Positions 1 through 8,062 are shown, counted from the first letter of the stretch. The stretch is DNA of 28,427 nt from Bacillota bacterium (GCA_003242675.1 QGVE01000015.1:1-28427), one strand, 5' to 3'. Numbers and translations are program-made. The notes: generated by a model from the letters alone, not told the origin.

Positions 1-450
1 GCGGTCGGCTGTGGGCTGGAGGTGCAGGTTTTACGCGGCAGAGATGGAGTTCCAGGGGGTCGACGCACAGAACCTGCGCGTAGCTGTGGGTCGGAGGTGC
101 AGGTTTTGCGCGGGAGTGGCGGAGTTGTTAGGGGCTGGCGCGCAAAACCTGCGGTCGGCTGGGGGCTGGAGGTGCAGGTTTTGCGCGGGAGCGGCGGAGT
201 TGGAAGGGGCTGGCGCGCAAAACCTGCGGGTGGTTGCGGGTCCGGGGTGCAGGTTTTGCGCGGCCGGGGTGGGGTTCGAGGGGGTTGACGTGTAGAACCT
301 GCGCTCGGCTTCGGGTCCGGGGTGCAGGTTTTACGCGGCAGGGGTGGAGTTCCAGGTGGTCGACGCGCAGACCCTGCGGTCAGTTGCGGGCCTGGGGTGC
401 AGGTTTTGCGCGGAGAGTGCGGAGTTGCGGGGGGCTGTCTCGCGCGGCAT
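1..450. repeat. Six 75-bp tandem repeats with nested inverted repeats
   Basis: Six head-to-tail units of exactly 75 bp can be laid out at 1-75, 76-150, 151-225, 226-300, 301-375 and 376-450; the last is degenerate at its end and a weaker partial copy follows to about 510. Each unit has a GCAGGTTTTGCGCG-type core (174-187 in unit 3) and ends with its reverse complement CGCGCAAAACCTGC (139-152 across the unit 2/3 junction). The DNA or RNA could therefore fold in two ways: within a unit (12-bp arms, about 26-nt loop) or across a junction (14-bp arms, 21-nt loop). Since 75 is divisible by three, frames stay open through several units; a 94-codon frame from 11 with a 25-residue period results, but I do not regard it as a gene. 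The array reaches the left edge, so its true copy number is unknown. Confidence 0.9.
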
Positions 451-638
451 GGGTGGATTTCCAGGGTCCGGCGCGCATAACTTGCACCTGGCTGCGGTCC
501 CGATGCAGGGACCGGCTTCGCATGTGGTCGCTCGGACGAGGCGCCCCATGTGGTGGCGCCCTGGCGCGGAGAAACTTCGGGTCCCGCCCCGTCGTCCAAC
601 GTGCGAGTTGCGAGATTCTGCGCCGGGAGTGATGCCGC
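451..638. other. Intergenic leader upstream of the A2M-like gene
   Basis: This stretch contains a decayed seventh copy of the 75-bp repeat (about 435-510) and a short GGCGCC...GGCGCC dyad near 540-560. No convincing sigma-A promoter was found. A GGGAG at 625-629 serves as ribosome binding site for the following GTG start. Confidence 0.4.
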
Positions 639-3600
639 GTGCGCGCCCGACGGATTCTGCTTGCCTTGGTGACGATCCTGGTGGTGGCGATGGCAGTTCG
701 CGCGGCGCTCAACCCCGACCTGGGCCCCGCCCCTTCGTCGCCCATCGCCCAGGCGGAGGCCGCCGAGGTCACGCTCGAACCGGCCGTGTACGATCCCGCG
801 GGGCTCGACCCCTCCGGCGATCTGGTCCTCTCCAGCCGGCGGCCGCTGGCTTTGGCAGCCGTGGAGGCGGCCCTGAAGGTGGAGCCCGCGGTGGAGCTGC
901 GCGTCGAACAGGCCGACCGCGAGGGGATGCGCTTCCGCATCACCCCTTCGGCGGCGCTGGAGCCGGACCGGATCTACCGCTTCCGACTGGGCCAGGAGGC
1001 CGGGCTGGACCGGGACTATCAGTGGTCCTTCCAGACCCGCGCCGAGTTCCGGCTTCTGGGCACGCTCCCGGCGCACCGGTCGACGGGGGTGCCCGTGAAC
1101 ACCGGCATCGAGCTCGTCTTCTCCCACGACGATTTCGCCAACCCCGCGGATTATGTCAGCATCGATCCGCCGGTCGAGGGCAGGTGGGAGCGGCACAAGA
1201 AGACGGCGGTCTTCGTGCCCAGGGAGCCCCTCGAGCCGGGCACCGTCTACACCGTCACCCTGAAGGAGGGACTCGGCCGGACCCGGGGCGACGGCCGGTT
1301 AGGTGCGTACACCTTCGCCTTTGAGACCGCGGTTTCCGAGGACAAGGACTGGAGCGAGTGGTTCCAGCTGCTGGAAGACGCCGCGGAGTTCGCGACCGAC
1401 GTGACCCCCTACTTCCGCATGTGGGATGACGGCGCTGACCATGAGTACACCATTCAAGTCTACCGCTACCCGGATGCGGCCGCATATGCTGCGGCTCTGC
1501 GGGACTTCCTGGCGCTGCCCGCCTGGAGCAGCGCGGCCTTTGACCGTTACTGGGAGCCGACGGACCACCTGGAGGCCGTGGCGACGGTAACCGCCACGCC
1601 GATGGAGCTGAATTACAACCAGTACCTCGTTCTCCCCGAGCCCCTGCCGGCGGGGTACTACCTCGCCGTGGTGCAGCGGGGCGACCGGGCGCGGCAGATC
1701 CGCTTCCAGGTCACCGACCTCTCTTACTATCTGGCGGAGAGCACCACCGGCGGCCTTGCCTGGCTGAACGACCTGACGACCGGCCGCCCGGCGGCTGGGG
1801 CGGCGCTGTACCTGCCCGATGGCTCACTGGCCGCCATCGCCGACGACAGCGGCGTGGCCCGGCTCGACTTGCCTGCGCGCCAGAGCACCAGCACCGGCGC
1901 CCCGGCCGGGGACGAAGCGAAGCGCACCGGCACGCCGGCGGATGACGGCGGGGACGAGGATGTTCCCTACGGCTTCTGGATCGCCCGGAGCGGGGACAAG
2001 GAGGTCGTGCTGCACACGGGCCGCAGCAACTGGTACTGGAGCGCGCAGAGGTCCCAGGCCGAACTGTACTGGCGCTACCTCTACCTGGACCGGGCCATCT
2101 ACAAGCCGGCGGATACGGTGCACGTCTGGGGCATCGTCCACCCCCGTGCGCCCGAAGCCCGGCCCGTGGAGGCGGTCCGGGTCGAGGTCACCGGCGGGTG
2201 GTACTGGCGGGAAGAGCCGGTCCTCGTGAAGGCCGAACTGCCCGTGGAGCGCTCCAGCTTCATCGGCAGCCTGTCCCTGCCCAACCTCAGCCCCGGCACC
2301 TATGAGCTGAGCGTGTGGGTGGGCGATGAGCGCTTCGCCAGCCGCTGGTTCGAGGTGGCCACCTACGCCAAGCCGGCGTACCAGATCGAGGTGACGCCGG
2401 ACCGCGATGCGGTGTTCACCGGGGAGACCGTGAACTTCCGGGTGCGGGCCACGTTCTTCGAGGGGACGCCCGTGCCCGACATGCAGCTGAACTACGAGAT
2501 CGGCGGCCAGACGGGCAGCGTGACCACCGATGTGAACGGCGAGGCGGTCATCTCCTACACGCCGCCCCACGAACAGGAGACGTGGGGCTGGCAAGGCTGG
2601 CTCACCATCTTCGTCACCGGCGGCCAGCCCGAGGTCGGCGAGGTGACCGCGGAGCGGGTGGTCCGGCTCTTCCACCGGGACGTGAAGGGCCGGGTCGAGA
2701 CCGCCCGAGAGGGCGACCAGGCCACGGTCACCGTGCAGGTGAACCAGGTGGTGCGGGACGCGCTGCTCAGCGGCAGGGAGGCGGACGTCACGGGTTCCCC
2801 GGTGGCCGGCCGCCCGGTGGAGTTTACCCTCATCGAGCACCGGTGGAACCGCGTCGCGGAAGGGGAGTACTACGACTTCATCGAGAAGGTCGTCCGCCCG
2901 CGCTACAGGCACGTCCCCGAGCAGCGGGAGATTCGCCGGGAAACCGTGCAGACGGACGGCGAAGGACGCGCCGCCTTCCGGTTCACCTTCGACCCGGAGG
3001 GTGAGTACGAGGTGCGCTACCGGGTGCAGGACTCGCGCGGCCTGTGGCTGCAGGGCAATGCCTGGGTCTTCGGCAGCTGGTACGGGTACGACACGAACTG
3101 GGGCTGGCCGCAGCTGACCCCAGCAGACGACCAGCGGTACCGGGTGCCCGTGGGCGAGCCGGTGGAGTACGTGTTCCGCAAGGGTGAGCGGCAGCTGGAT
3201 GACCGGCCCGCAGGGTTCCTCTTCTTCACCGCCCGACGGGGCATCCGGGAGTATGCGGTACAGGACTCGCCCCTCTTCACCGTGACGCTTCAGGCCGCCG
3301 ACCTGCCCAACATCATGCTGTACGGCGTCGCCTTCGACGGCCGCAGCTACATCACGGCCGCGACAGACGTGACGGTTGACCCGGAGGAGATGCGGCTGGA
3401 CGTGACCGTCACCCCCGACCGGGCGGAGTACCGCCCCGGCGACGAGGTGCGGGTGAAGGTGACGGTGAGAAGCCGGAGCGGCCAGCCGGCGGCCGGGGCG
3501 GTGGTCAACCTGAACCTGGTGGACGAGGCGGTCTATGCGGTGCGGGAGCAGTACGTGGACATCCTGGGCGACCTCTACGCCAGCTGGATAAGCTCCGGCG

Positions 3601-5537
3601 TGCTGCGCACCCGCCGCTCCCACGAGCCGCCGCCCACGCCCGGGGCCGCGGAGAAGGGCGGCGAGGGGGGAGGCGTCCGCCACGACTTCCGGGATGCGGT
3701 GCTGTTCACCCAGGTGGTGACCGACGGGGCCGGCCAGGCGGCGGTGACGTTCCGCGTGCCGCACAACCTCACCAGCTGGCGGCTGACCTACCAGGCCGTC
3801 CTGCCCGGGACGATGGAGGCGGGAAGCGGCGCCATCCGGATCCCGGTCCGCCAGCCGTTCTTCGCCGACCTGGTGATGGGGGAGACCTACCTGGTGGGCG
3901 AGCGGCCCATCTTCCAGGTGCGCGCCTACGGAGAGGCCCTGGCGGCAGACGCCCGCGTGGGGTTCGAGGTCGAGGTGGAGGGGCCGTCCGGTTACCGGCA
4001 CCGCCTGCAGCTCGACGGCCGGCCGTTCGCTCCCCTTTCGGTCCCGCTGGCGCCGCTCACGGCTGAGGGCACCTACACCGTGCGGGTGAGGGCCACGGCC
4101 GGCGACCTGTCCGACGCGCTGGAGCGCACCTTCGCTGTGCGCCAGACCCACCTGGTCCAGAACCGGGTCGACTTCCGGCTGCTGGAGCCGGGGGTGCGGT
4201 TCACCGGCGCGGCCGAGGGGCTCACCTACGTCACGTTCGTCGACTGGGAGCGAGGCCGCTACCTGGACGTGCTGCAGCGCAGCCGGTGGCTCTGGGGGAG
4301 CCGGTTCGAGCACAGACTGGCCCGGGCGGTGGCCGCGGAACTGCTGCGGCTGCACTTCGGCTGGGAAGACCCCTGGCCCGAGCCGGAGCTGGAGGCGCTG
4401 CGCTACCAGACGGTCGACGGGTCCATCGGGATCCTGCCCTACAGCTCCGGCGATCTGAAGCTCTCGGCCCTGGCTGCCGACCTGGCGCCGGAGCGGTTCG
4501 ACCGGGCGGCCCTGGCGGTCTACTTCCGGCAGGTGCTGGAGGACGAGGGCGAAACCCGGGAGCGGAAGGCCATGGCGCTCTACGGCCTGGCCGGGCTGGG
4601 CGAGCCGGTGCTGCTCGCCGCGCACCAGCTGCTCGCCGAACCGAATCTCACGCCGCGGGAGGAGCTGTATGCCATGCTCGCCGCCGCCGAGCTCGGCGAC
4701 CTGGAGGGGGTGCGGCCGCGCTTCCGGCGCTTGGTGGAGGCGTACAGTGAGCCCGTCGGGCAGGACCTGCGGCTGACGGCAGGAGCGGACCGGGACGAGC
4801 AGCTGGAGACGACCGCGCTGGCGGCGGCCCTCGCCGCCAAGCTCGGCGAACCCGAGGCCCTGAGCATGCTCGGCTACCTCCTGCAGAACCCGCCGCAGAA
4901 GATCCTGGTGAACCTCGAGCTGGTGCTCGCGGCCCAGGCCGGGCTCGAGGGGCTGAAGGGCGCGCCCGTGGGGCTCACCTATCGGCTGAACGGCGAGCTC
5001 GTCAAGAAGACCCTGCAGCCGGGCGAGCGGGTGAGGCTCGCGCTCCGGCCGGAGGAGCTGGCCTCGCTGGAGGTCACGGCGGTGGAGGGGAGCGTGGCTG
5101 CCGTGGTCGCCTACGCCGCACCCGGCCGACCTGCGGTGAACGCCGAGGGGGGCGCGGTGGTGCGCCGCTACTCGCCGGCGCCGGAGACCTGGAAGCCGGG
5201 CGACATCGTGGCCGTGACCCTCAGCTACACCATCCCGGCCGATGCGCCGGAGGGGCTGTACGAACTGACCGACACTCTGCCTTCGGGCCTGCGCTACCTG
5301 GAGCGGCCCTGGGCCTGGGGCCGGCCGATCGACTGGAGCGTTTACACCGGCTGGGCGCTGCAGGTGGACGGGCAGCGGGTGACGTTCCCGGCGGAGAAGA
5401 AGGGGAGGCCGATCCAGTACTTCGCCCGTGTGGTCTCTGCCGGGGAGTACCGGGCCGAAGAGGCCGTGCTCCGGCACCAGCAGAGCGGGCTGGTGTACGG
5501 GATGAGTCCCGCGGAGGCGGTGAACATCGGATGGTAA
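639..5537 (+). CDS. Alpha-2-macroglobulin-like exported protein, no thioester
   Basis: A 1632-residue exported protein of the bacterial alpha-2-macroglobulin family. An N-terminal signal/anchor segment (about residues 5-24, no lipobox) is followed by two SbsA-like Big_5 Ig domains (about 45-133 and 137-232), macroglobulin domains including an MG2-type region with RAIYKPADTVHVWG near 480-500, the A2M signature region with HNLTSWRLTY near 1041-1050, a helical region (about 1200-1440) and a C-terminal beta domain (about 1508-1632). The thioester motif CxEQ is absent and I find no cysteine in the whole protein, so it cannot trap proteases covalently as E. coli YfhM-type members do; it resembles the thioester-less YfaS type. 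No pbpC-type gene is adjacent. The GTG start at 639 is 9 nt behind GGGAG. The end overlaps the next start (ATGGTAA), implying translational coupling. The family is clear; the role (envelope defence or adhesion) is inference. Confidence 0.88.
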   Translation: MRARRILLALVTILVVAMAVRAALNPDLGPAPSSPIAQAEAAEVTLEPAVYDPAGLDPSGDLVLSSRRPLALAAVEAALKVEPAVELRVEQADREGMRFRITPSAALEPDRIYRFRLGQEAGLDRDYQWSFQTRAEFRLLGTLPAHRSTGVPVNTGIELVFSHDDFANPADYVSIDPPVEGRWERHKKTAVFVPREPLEPGTVYTVTLKEGLGRTRGDGRLGAYTFAFETAVSEDKDWSEWFQLLEDAAEFATDVTPYFRMWDDGADHEYTIQVYRYPDAAAYAAALRDFLALPAWSSAAFDRYWEPTDHLEAVATVTATPMELNYNQYLVLPEPLPAGYYLAVVQRGDRARQIRFQVTDLSYYLAESTTGGLAWLNDLTTGRPAAGAALYLPDGSLAAIADDSGVARLDLPARQSTSTGAPAGDEAKRTGTPADDGGDEDVPYGFWIARSGDKEVVLHTGRSNWYWSAQRSQAELYWRYLYLDRAIYKPADTVHVWGIVHPRAPEARPVEAVRVEVTGGWYWREEPVLVKAELPVERSSFIGSLSLPNLSPGTYELSVWVGDERFASRWFEVATYAKPAYQIEVTPDRDAVFTGETVNFRVRATFFEGTPVPDMQLNYEIGGQTGSVTTDVNGEAVISYTPPHEQETWGWQGWLTIFVTGGQPEVGEVTAERVVRLFHRDVKGRVETAREGDQATVTVQVNQVVRDALLSGREADVTGSPVAGRPVEFTLIEHRWNRVAEGEYYDFIEKVVRPRYRHVPEQREIRRETVQTDGEGRAAFRFTFDPEGEYEVRYRVQDSRGLWLQGNAWVFGSWYGYDTNWGWPQLTPADDQRYRVPVGEPVEYVFRKGERQLDDRPAGFLFFTARRGIREYAVQDSPLFTVTLQAADLPNIMLYGVAFDGRSYITAATDVTVDPEEMRLDVTVTPDRAEYRPGDEVRVKVTVRSRSGQPAAGAVVNLNLVDEAVYAVREQYVDILGDLYASWISSGVLRTRRSHEPPPTPGAAEKGGEGGGVRHDFRDAVLFTQVVTDGAGQAAVTFRVPHNLTSWRLTYQAVLPGTMEAGSGAIRIPVRQPFFADLVMGETYLVGERPIFQVRAYGEALAADARVGFEVEVEGPSGYRHRLQLDGRPFAPLSVPLAPLTAEGTYTVRVRATAGDLSDALERTFAVRQTHLVQNRVDFRLLEPGVRFTGAAEGLTYVTFVDWERGRYLDVLQRSRWLWGSRFEHRLARAVAAELLRLHFGWEDPWPEPELEALRYQTVDGSIGILPYSSGDLKLSALAADLAPERFDRAALAVYFRQVLEDEGETRERKAMALYGLAGLGEPVLLAAHQLLAEPNLTPREELYAMLAAAELGDLEGVRPRFRRLVEAYSEPVGQDLRLTAGADRDEQLETTALAAALAAKLGEPEALSMLGYLLQNPPQKILVNLELVLAAQAGLEGLKGAPVGLTYRLNGELVKKTLQPGERVRLALRPEELASLEVTAVEGSVAAVVAYAAPGRPAVNAEGGAVVRRYSPAPETWKPGDIVAVTLSYTIPADAPEGLYELTDTLPSGLRYLERPWAWGRPIDWSVYTGWALQVDGQRVTFPAEKKGRPIQYFARVVSAGEYRAEEAVLRHQQSGLVYGMSPAEAVNIGW

Positions 5538-6538
5538 GCCTGTGGGCCCGGCGGTACAGACTGCACCGGTGGCTGGGGGCCGGGCTGGCCGCGGCGGTGG
5601 CGGCCGGACTGCTGGGGCTGGCAGGCGGACTCGGGGGAACGGCCCTGGCGCCGGCGGGAGAACCGGCGGCCCGCACCGAGGGGGCGCCGCCGGACCCGGC
5701 GGTGGCCGAGGGGCGGAGGGCCGCCCCTGAGCCGGCGCATCCCAACGTCTTCTTCAACCCGGTGCTGTTCTACACCGGCCTGGAGGCGGCCCGGCGGCCC
5801 ACCGCAGCCCCGGGCGTCTCCGGTGCCGGCCTTGCCGTGAGCGGCTCGGTGGCGGGCGGGTTGGTGCCGCATCACGACCTGGCGGGCGAGCTGCTCTCGG
5901 GGTTCTTCCTGCGCTTGGAAGAGAGTCCGCCAGATGTCATCTTCTTGGTGGGGCCGAACCACGACGCCGCTGGCGCACCGGTGATCACGGGCCGGCGCGC
6001 CTGGCAGACGGACTTCGGCCGGGTGGAGGTGGACCGGGAGGCCGTGGATGCCCTGGTGGCCGCCGGCCTCGCCGCCGTGGACGAGGACGTGCTGGCGCGG
6101 GAGCACGCGATGGGAACCCTGATGCCGTACATCAAGTTCCACGCGCCCGAGGCGCGGGTCGTGCCGCTCATCCTGCACCGCGGGCTCACGCTGGCAGAGC
6201 TGCGGCGGCTGGCCAGTGCGCTGGCCGCCCAGCTCGGCCCCGGGCGGATCCTGGTGGCGTCGGTCGATTTCTCCCACTACCTCGCCCGCGCCGAGGCGGA
6301 GGCCCGGGACCGGGAGACGCTGGCGACGATCCGCGCGGGCGATCTGGACCGGCTGCTGCGGATGGGCCCCGAACACCTGGACTCGCCGGGCTCCGTGGCC
6401 GTTCTGCTGATGGCGATGGCGGCCACCGGCGCGGACGGCCCTGTGGTGCTCGGCCACACCAACTCGGGCGAAATCCTGCGGGACCACCTGATCGAGACGA
6501 CCAGCTACTTCACGTTTCTCTTCACAAACAAGGAGTAG
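5531..6538 (+). CDS. Exported MEMO-family (AmmeMemoRadiSam protein B-like) protein
   Basis: A 335-residue protein of the MEMO/LigB-like superfamily. Family landmarks are VPHHD (His114/His115), GPNH (His144), EHAMG and SVDFSHY (Asp246, His249), the positions that form the metal site in MEMO proteins. The cysteine ligand known from human MEMO1 has no counterpart: the protein contains no cysteine. Unlike the usual cytosolic members, it starts with basic residues and a long hydrophobic segment (about residues 13-37) and then a Pro/Ala/Glu-rich spacer, so it is probably exported or membrane-anchored. Its ATG overlaps the stop of the alpha-2-macroglobulin-like gene by 7 nt, so both should be co-translated. 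Neither the radical SAM partner nor the AMMECR1 partner is in the window. The enzymatic activity is unknown. Confidence 0.82.
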   Translation: MVSLWARRYRLHRWLGAGLAAAVAAGLLGLAGGLGGTALAPAGEPAARTEGAPPDPAVAEGRRAAPEPAHPNVFFNPVLFYTGLEAARRPTAAPGVSGAGLAVSGSVAGGLVPHHDLAGELLSGFFLRLEESPPDVIFLVGPNHDAAGAPVITGRRAWQTDFGRVEVDREAVDALVAAGLAAVDEDVLAREHAMGTLMPYIKFHAPEARVVPLILHRGLTLAELRRLASALAAQLGPGRILVASVDFSHYLARAEAEARDRETLATIRAGDLDRLLRMGPEHLDSPGSVAVLLMAMAATGADGPVVLGHTNSGEILRDHLIETTSYFTFLFTNKE

Positions 6539-6668
6539 AGTGGCGCTGCCAAACACGTCCAGAGAGTGCTGGCAAATTGTAGAGCGAGGCAGCGACGCAC
6601 GTCCAGCGAGCGCTGGCAAGCTGTAGAGCGGCGCAGCGACGCACATCCAGCAAGCGCTGCGGCGCAAC
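6537..6668. repeat. Three 44-bp tandem repeats with small dyads
   Basis: Three consecutive 44-bp units lie at 6537-6580, 6581-6624 and 6625-6668. The middle one is the cleanest, with a CCAGCGAGCGCTGG dyad; the last diverges at its 3' end. The array begins within the TAG stop of the MEMO-family gene (6536-6538), so it forms the 3' untranslated region of that mRNA. Each unit can form a short hairpin around the CCAGC/GCTGG arms. There is no T-tract, so ordinary intrinsic termination is not indicated. Confidence 0.75.
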
Positions 6669-6820
6669 GGGTCGCGCCGTGACGACGAGCACGCATCGCG
6701 ACCGCGCGGGCAGGGCCGCGCAAACAGTGGCAGCACGGGCGATCGCGAACACCCGCCGATGCCACCACGCAGGCAGGGTCGCCCAGCGCGCAGGTTGGGC
6801 GGATCGCCAGGCAAATCCTA

Positions 6821-6849
6821 TTGCACAGCGCGCGGGGACATGGTATAGT
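6821..6849 (+). promoter_or_regulatory. Sigma-A promoter of the tRNA-Ser gene
   Basis: TTGCAC at 6821-6826 and TATAGT at 6844-6849 are separated by 17 nt, close to the vegetative consensus. Transcription would begin near 6856, about 35 nt upstream of the mature tRNA 5' end at 6891. The intergenic DNA between the 44-bp repeats and this promoter (6669-6820) shows nothing else recognisable. Confidence 0.75.
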
Positions 6850-6890
6850 ATGGCTTGCGCTGCCTTGAAACGGCCGGTGCAGCAAGGCGC

Positions 6891-6981
6891 GGAGAGATAC
6901 CCAAGTGGCTGAAGGGGCGGCTTTGCTAAAGCTGTAGGGGGCGCAAGCCCCGCGAGGGTTCGAATCCCTCTCTCTCCGCCA
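6891..6981 (+). tRNA. tRNA-Ser (anticodon GCU)
   Basis: A complete class II tRNA. The acceptor stem GGAGAGA (6891-6897) pairs with TCTCTCC (6971-6977), followed by discriminator G and an encoded CCA (6979-6981). The anticodon arm CGGCT/AGCTG encloses the loop TTGCTAA with anticodon GCT at 6925-6927, reading AGC and AGU. A long variable arm with GGGGGC...GCCCC identifies serine, and the T arm is GAGGG-TTCGAAT-CCCTC. It is a single tRNA unit with its own promoter. Confidence 0.96.
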
Positions 6982-6993
6982 AGTGAAAGGGAT

Positions 6994-7027
6994 GACGGCG
7001 GACCGTGCAAACGCACGGTCCGCCGTC
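6994..7027 (+). terminator. Hairpin behind tRNA-Ser, no U-tract
   Basis: A perfect 15-bp stem (6994-7008 with 7013-7027) and a 4-nt AAAC loop start 12 nt after the tRNA CCA. No T-run follows. It may act in processing or 3' end stability, or as a U-less terminator; a more classical hairpin lies downstream at 7079. Confidence 0.55.
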
Positions 7028-7078
7028 GCACTTCCTGCCCGCACCGTTCGGGGGTCTGCCCCCTGTATCAAACGCATG

Positions 7079-7101
7079 AACCCCGGACTCGCCGGGGTTT
7101 T
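7079..7101 (+). terminator. Rho-independent terminator
   Basis: AACCCCGG (7079-7086) pairs with CCGGGGTT (7092-7099) around a 5-nt loop and runs into TTTTC. It is the best candidate end for the tRNA-Ser transcript. Confidence 0.6.
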
Positions 7102-7169
7102 CGCGCAACCGCAAGTCAAGCCGCGCTTGGCCGATACCGCCGTGACGCCTCCGCGCAACTCGAACGAAA

Positions 7170-7322
7170 CTAGATGTTCACCCGGCTTCGCAGGTACTCC
7201 CTCAGGGCCGGGTGGTGGCGCAGCAGGTAGGACTGGGGCGGCGTGAACTTCCCCAGAGCCTCCCGCAGCTCGTGAATCCCGATGGGCGGTACTTCTCGCC
7301 CCAGGCCTGGTTCACCGAATCG
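7170..7322 (-). pseudogene. Remnant of a protein C-terminus, unrecognised
   Basis: On the minus strand an open frame of about 50 codons ends with TAG at 7172-7170. It has protein-like composition and a plausible C-terminal tail (HELREALGKF ... LLRHHPALREYLRSRVNI) with GC-rich third positions. It is closed upstream by in-frame TGA codons at about 7350 and has no ATG, GTG or TTG start with a ribosome binding site, so it looks like the stump of a longer gene whose 5' part is lost. I do not recognise the family. A neighbouring frame (7202-7387) has a nominal start but reads much less like a protein. Confidence 0.35.
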
Positions 7323-7418
7323 CCGTGCGATCGCCGGCCCTGTGGATTTTCATTTCTGTCAAGGGCCGCGCCCACTCCTCTACACATCGTCGATCGGGCA
7401 CGCGCGGGTCGCAGTAAG

Positions 7419-7448
7419 ACGGAAAGTCCGTGCGGTCATCTACCGCAC
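7419..7448 (+). other. Two small adjacent hairpins upstream of gerD
   Basis: ACGGA-AAG-TCCGT (7419-7431) overlaps GTGCGGT-CATCT-ACCGCAC (7430-7448). They lie about 90 nt before gerD in DNA without other signals. They could be a weak leader structure or an end signal; no sporulation-sigma promoter is evident. Confidence 0.25.
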
Positions 7449-7535
7449 TGTGCCGCCTGTCCGCATCAATGCCCCCCGGCCGGCGGAAGCTAAGGGTGAT
7501 GTGGATGATGGCCACGTGGAGGAGGATGGCGTACG

Positions 7536-8024
7536 GTGCGTGCACGGTGGGCAGCCCTTGCGCTTTGCGCCCTGCTCGTCTCCGGCTGCATGGCGCAGCC
7601 GCAGCCGCAGCAGCCGGCGGAGCCCAGTTCGGAGAAGGTGCGCGACGCGGTCCGGGAGAGCCTGAGCGAACCGGACATGAAGGACTTTATCCGCACCCAC
7701 GTCCGGGAGCAGGCCGGGGTGGAGATGCTGGAAATGGCGCTCGAAACGCAGGAGGGCAAGGACGCGCTGAGCGAGGCGATGAAGGACGTCATCAGCTCGA
7801 CACTGGGCGAGCAGTTGATTCAGCAGAAGCTCATCGAGATGCTGGAGGACCCCGTCGTTCAGCAGCAGCTGCAGTTGGCCGTCCGCCAGACCCTGCAGGA
7901 CATCCTGTCCAAGGGGCTCCAGGAGAGCCGCCAGAGAGGCGGGGACCAGCAGGGTGGCGGCCAGGGCGGCGGCGGAGGTCGCGGCCAGCAGGGCGGAGGC
8001 GGTGGCGGTGGCGGCGGTCAATAG
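7536..8024 (+). CDS. gerD: GerD-type spore germination lipoprotein
   Basis: A 162-residue lipoprotein precursor. The N-terminus is a short basic/hydrophobic signal with lipobox LVSGC, so Cys18 should become the lipidated residue. Residues about 30-128 are a charged, Gln/Leu-rich, wholly helical region (MKDFIRTHVREQAG, EAMKDVISSTLG, QQQLQLAVRQTLQD) matching GerD, the inner-membrane scaffold that clusters germinant receptors in Bacillus spores. The last 30 or so residues are almost only Gly and Gln, a low-complexity tail like those of GerD homologues but extreme here. The GTG start at 7536 is set by GGAGGAGG (7518-7525), 10 nt upstream; an ATG at 7526 is in another frame. It stands alone and converges on the lytic transglycosylase gene. 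Its presence argues that the organism forms endospores. Confidence 0.82.
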   Translation: MRARWAALALCALLVSGCMAQPQPQQPAEPSSEKVRDAVRESLSEPDMKDFIRTHVREQAGVEMLEMALETQEGKDALSEAMKDVISSTLGEQLIQQKLIEMLEDPVVQQQLQLAVRQTLQDILSKGLQESRQRGGDQQGGGQGGGGGRGQQGGGGGGGGGQ

Positions 8025-8033
8025 CCGAGAGCG

Positions 8034-8062
8034 GCCCCCGGCCGTGCAGCACGGCCGGGGGC
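8034..8062. terminator. GC-rich hairpin between gerD and the transglycosylase gene
   Basis: A 12-bp perfect stem, GCCCCCGGCCGT (8034-8045) with ACGGCCGGGGGC (8051-8062), and a 5-nt loop start 10 nt after the gerD stop. There is no T-run on either strand. Its place between convergent genes fits a bidirectional end signal. Confidence 0.5.

Noticed and set aside
1..450. CRISPR array
   Set aside because: The whole 75-bp unit is repeated, with no unique spacers of even length and no cas genes nearby.
344..1324. Plus-strand frame overlapping the start of the A2M-like gene
   Set aside because: It is the wrong frame of the exported protein gene; the protein is Arg/Pro/Gly-rich and lacks a domain.
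1824..5477. Long minus-strand open frame opposite the A2M-like gene
   Set aside because: Antisense shadow of a well-supported gene; His/Arg/Gly-rich composition, no motif, no ribosome binding site.
639..6538. Protease-trapping complement-like pair with pbpC
   Set aside because: The thioester CxEQ is absent and no penicillin-binding protein gene is adjacent, so a classical YfhM/PbpC system is not supported.
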